19,070 nt of DNA from JBOGNO01 sp050747245. Lineage in GTDB: Bacteria; Acidobacteriota; Terriglobia; Acidiferrales; UBA7541. Position numbers and translations under genes: made by a program. The notes beneath the pieces were generated by a model. It was not told where the DNA came from. It worked only from the letters and a program-made list of their open reading frames with translations, and searched no databases. The stretch spans positions 1 to 19,070 of the forward strand of contig JBOGNO010000024.1 in assembly GCA_050747245.1 (NCBI GenBank). Direction: 5' to 3'. Of this stretch, positions 13,660-19,070 are shown one piece after another; position 1 is the first letter of the stretch, and each line of letters starts with the position of its first letter.

Positions 13660-14235
13660 ATGACGCAAATCGCCACGACGAAAGAGGCCATGGCGCAGGC
13701 CAAGACGCGCATGGAAAAAGCGGTGGAGGACTTCCGCCGCGAACTGGCGGGAGTGCGCACGGGACGCGCCAACGTGGCGCTGCTCGATCAAATTCGCGCG
13801 GACTACCACGGCACACCGATGCTGCTCAATCAACTGGGCACGCTTTCCGTTCCCGATCCGACAGTGATCGTTTTTTCGCCGTGGGATCCGACGGTGGTGC
13901 CGATCGTGGATAAGGCCATACGGATTTCGGACCTGGGCCTCAATCCGACGAACGACGGGAAGGTGGTGCGCGTGCCGATTCCTTCGCTCACAGAAGAACG
14001 CCGCAAAGATTTGGTGAAGCACGTGCACAAGGTGCTCGAAAACCATCGCACGGCGATCCGCAACATCCGGCGTGACGTGAAAGAAGCGATCGAAAAACTC
14101 GAAAAGGAAAAGAAGATCAGCGAAGACGACAAGAAGCGCTCCGTGGATGAACTCGAAAAACTGACGCACTCGGAAACGAAAAAAGTAGAGGACCTCTCGG
14201 TCACAAAAGAAAAAGAAATTATGGAGATTCGGTAG
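13660..14235 (+). CDS. frr: Ribosome recycling factor
   Basis: RRF works with EF-G to split the post-termination 70S ribosome. The 191-aa product has the typical three-helix-bundle parts (MEKAVEDFRRELAGVRTGRA, and the C-terminal helix KHVHKVLENHRTAIRNIRRD to EKEIMEIR), with the small beta domain between (YHGTPMLLNQLGTLSVPDP, KAIRISDLGLNPTNDG). GGAAGGAGG at 13642-13650 lies 9 nt before the ATG at 13660, so this start is preferred to a TTG at 13651. It ends the rpsB-tsf-pyrH-frr run; 14236-14525 follows without a gene. Confidence 0.96.
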   Translation: MTQIATTKEAMAQAKTRMEKAVEDFRRELAGVRTGRANVALLDQIRADYHGTPMLLNQLGTLSVPDPTVIVFSPWDPTVVPIVDKAIRISDLGLNPTNDGKVVRVPIPSLTEERRKDLVKHVHKVLENHRTAIRNIRRDVKEAIEKLEKEKKISEDDKKRSVDELEKLTHSETKKVEDLSVTKEKEIMEIR

Positions 14236-14240
14236 GGGCG

Positions 14241-14264
14241 CGGCAAGCCGAGGCGCGCTTGCCG
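14241..14264 (+). terminator. Hairpin after frr, possible terminator
   Basis: CGGCAAGC (14241-14248) pairs perfectly with GCTTGCCG (14257-14264) around an 8-nt loop, 5 nt after the frr stop. No T-run follows, so termination here would be weak or Rho-assisted. The rest of 14265-14525 shows no gene and no clear element. Confidence 0.4.
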
Positions 14265-14525
14265 GACCAGCTCGACTGGCAACCTTGAGAAGAAGGAATT
14301 GCTGCGGGGTGGCGATTCTTTTCTGCAACCGCGGCTCTGGTTCTAGAACTAACCTAATCCATTAAAATTCAATAGCTTAGCGAGAATTCTACGGCCGGAT
14401 GGTAGTGCCGTTTCGATGCTCGGAACGTGAATACGGGGCGCTTAATTGGAGCATCCCAAGGGATTCTCCAGGAAGCGGTTTCGAAAGTTTAGAGGGGGCC
14501 AGAAAGATTTGCACAGGAAAACGGG

Positions 14526-14554
14526 TTGACACAGAGATATGATTTCCCTATACT
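14526..14554 (+). promoter_or_regulatory. Promoter of the str cluster
   Basis: TTGACA (14526-14531), a 17-nt spacer and TATACT (14549-14554) make the best promoter of the window. Transcription would start at about 14561, giving rpsL a leader of about 300 nt. Confidence 0.75.
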
Positions 14555-14560
14555 TACCAG

Positions 14561-14862
14561 CTTGTGGGCGGGTAGTGTGCCCAATTGGTGAAGGGGTAGT
14601 GCTTCCGTCCCGGAACAGAGTACGAAGGAACGGGACAGGAAGAGCGGCCGGAATGGGGCGCCAGCCCCGCAAAGCCGTGTGAACCTCTCCGCAGTACCAA
14701 AGATGTAATTCACTCGCAGGAGTGAATCGCGTCCAAGCGGAGTGCCTGGCAGGTTCCTTCGGGGTAGCAAGTCTAACCCAATCTGTTCTTTCACCTGAAT
14801 GCGCGGAAGCGGCGAAGTCTGCCGTGCGCGCGCATGTTTGCGGATGAAATTGGAGGAAAAGG
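14561..14862 (+). promoter_or_regulatory. Long structured leader of rpsL
   Basis: No gene is seen in this ~300-nt stretch on either strand that looks real. It holds GTCCCG with CGGGAC (near 14608-14637), GGGGC with GCCCC around GCCA (near 14654-14667), and a perfect 8-bp hairpin, ATTCACTC (14708-14715) with GAGTGAAT (14720-14727) around GCAG. The base composition is mixed, and the ribosome site GGAGG (14852-14856) comes at its end. It may hold a ribosomal-protein autoregulation site or a riboswitch; I recognise no known family. Confidence 0.45.
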
Positions 14863-15246
<384 letters not shown>

Positions 15247-15258
15247 AGGAGCGGAAGG

Positions 15259-15729
15259 ATGCCTCGCAAGGGTTGGATCGTCCGGCGCAAGATTGCGGGA
15301 GACGCAGTATACGGCAGCGACGTGGTGCAGAAATTCATCAGCTGCATGATGTACGACGGCAAGCGGGCCACAGCGCAGGCGATTTTTTACGAGGCCATGG
15401 AGCAAGTGGCGCAGAAAGCGAACGGCGACGCGCTGACGATTTTCAAGAAGGCGGTGGAGAACTGCAAGCCGGTGCTGGAAGTGAAAACGCGGCGCGTGGG
15501 CGGCGCGAACTACCAGGTGCCCGTGGAAGTGAATCCTTTCCGGCGGCAATCGCTGGCGCTGCACTGGCTGATCGAATACGCGCGCGGGCGAGCGGGGAAG
15601 AGCATGACCACGAAACTGGCGGATGAAATTCTGGACGCTTCCAACGGCAAGGGCGGGGCCATCAAGAAGAAGGAGGATGTGCACCGCATGGCGGAGGCCA
15701 ACAAGGCTTTCGCGCATTACCGCTGGTAA
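15259..15729 (+). CDS. rpsG: Small-subunit ribosomal protein S7 (uS7)
   Basis: S7 starts assembly of the 30S head and contacts the E-site tRNA. The 156-aa product has the expected length and blocks: MPRKGWIVRRKIAGDAVYGS, VQKFISCMMYDGKRATAQAI, VKTRRVGGANYQVPVEV, NPFRRQSLALHWLIEYARGR and VHRMAEANKAFAHYRW. AAGGAG (15246-15251) sits 7 nt before the ATG and overlaps the rpsL stop, so translation is probably coupled. fusA follows after 15 nt. Confidence 0.97.
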   Translation: MPRKGWIVRRKIAGDAVYGSDVVQKFISCMMYDGKRATAQAIFYEAMEQVAQKANGDALTIFKKAVENCKPVLEVKTRRVGGANYQVPVEVNPFRRQSLALHWLIEYARGRAGKSMTTKLADEILDASNGKGGAIKKKEDVHRMAEANKAFAHYRW

Positions 15730-15744
15730 ACGCAGAAAGGAAAA

Positions 15745-18006
<2,262 letters not shown>

Positions 18007-18015
18007 GGAACGCGA

Positions 18016-18198
18016 ATGGACGAACTCCGGCGGTTGCAATATGGGAGAAACATAGGGAACAAACTCAAAGCAGCCGTGCGCCATTTGCACGATTCGAAAC
18101 TGGGCGGCGAGCGGCTGACGGAGATGGTGAAGCGTCTGGAAGGCAACGGAAAGGATATTTCGAAAATGCGGGCGCGGGTTCCGCAAAACTTCAACTGA
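18016..18198 (+). CDS. Small unknown protein between fusA and tuf
   Basis: This 60-aa ORF fills almost the whole gap between fusA and tuf. I do not recognise it. It is basic and probably helical (starts MDELRRLQYGRNIGNKLKAA; later GGERLTEMVKRLEGNGKDIS). The ATG has GGGAA 5 nt upstream, which overlaps the fusA stop, and the tuf ribosome site (GAGG, 18197-18200) overlaps this ORF's stop. The three genes would thus be translationally coupled. Other bacteria usually have nothing here. It may be a lineage-specific gene of the operon or a chance frame. Confidence 0.5.
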   Translation: MDELRRLQYGRNIGNKLKAAVRHLHDSKLGGERLTEMVKRLEGNGKDISKMRARVPQNFN

Positions 18199-18210
18199 GG
18201 AAGAGCAAAT

Positions 18211-19070
<860 letters not shown>

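Noticed and set aside
12949..14328. 459-codon open frame on the minus strand
   Set aside because: It is antisense to pyrH and frr, with His/Arg/Phe-rich low-complexity product and no domain.

Overview
The window reads as a chromosomal segment of a GC-rich, free-living bacterium. An acidobacterial origin (Acidobacteriota) is my best guess, with moderate confidence. It rests on the fused two-subunit 2-oxoacid:ferredoxin oxidoreductase, the order L13-S9-S2-Ts-PyrH-Frr followed by S12-S7-EF-G-Tu, the bactofilin near lexA, and a short intergenic repeat of the type 'TGTCATTC...GAAGAATCTC' that I associate with that phylum. No phylogeny could be run.

Layout. 1-204: cluster of short REP-like repeats. 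205-3157 (minus): korA-korB, an oxygen-sensitive 2-oxoacid:ferredoxin oxidoreductase. 3158-4052: about 900 bp without a gene but rich in structure: a nested CRP/FNR-like palindrome, a 58-nt hairpin, and three evenly spaced ~105-nt imperfect palindromes of one common fold. 4053-5072 (plus): zinc alcohol dehydrogenase, convergent with an eight-helix membrane protein (5059-6099, minus). 6237-6770 (plus): a peroxiredoxin-like gene whose reading frame crosses an in-frame TGA exactly at the first Cys of the family's CxxC site, followed by a SECIS-like hairpin; it is probably a selenoprotein. 6920-7444 (minus): exported SnoaL-like protein. 7672-7790: a promoter plus two hairpins that look like a small RNA gene, then lexA (7877-8500) with its own promoter. 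8684-9241: bactofilin with a large terminator.

9242-9821 is a gene-poor leader region with a partial copy of the terminator repeat and two promoters. From 9822 to the right edge the window is translation machinery: rplM, rpsI, a 62-aa unknown ORF, rpsB, tsf, pyrH, frr, then a strong promoter with a ~300-nt structured leader and the str cluster rpsL, rpsG, fusA, a 60-aa unknown ORF, and tuf (cut by the window end).

Seven promoters share one style: a TTGAC(A/T) or TTGAG(T) -35 box, a spacer of exactly 17 nt and a -10 resembling TATAAT, TAGAAT or TAGATT. The likely new items are the UxxC peroxiredoxin-like selenoprotein, the tandem array of three-way-junction-like palindromes, and the small RNA candidate upstream of lexA.
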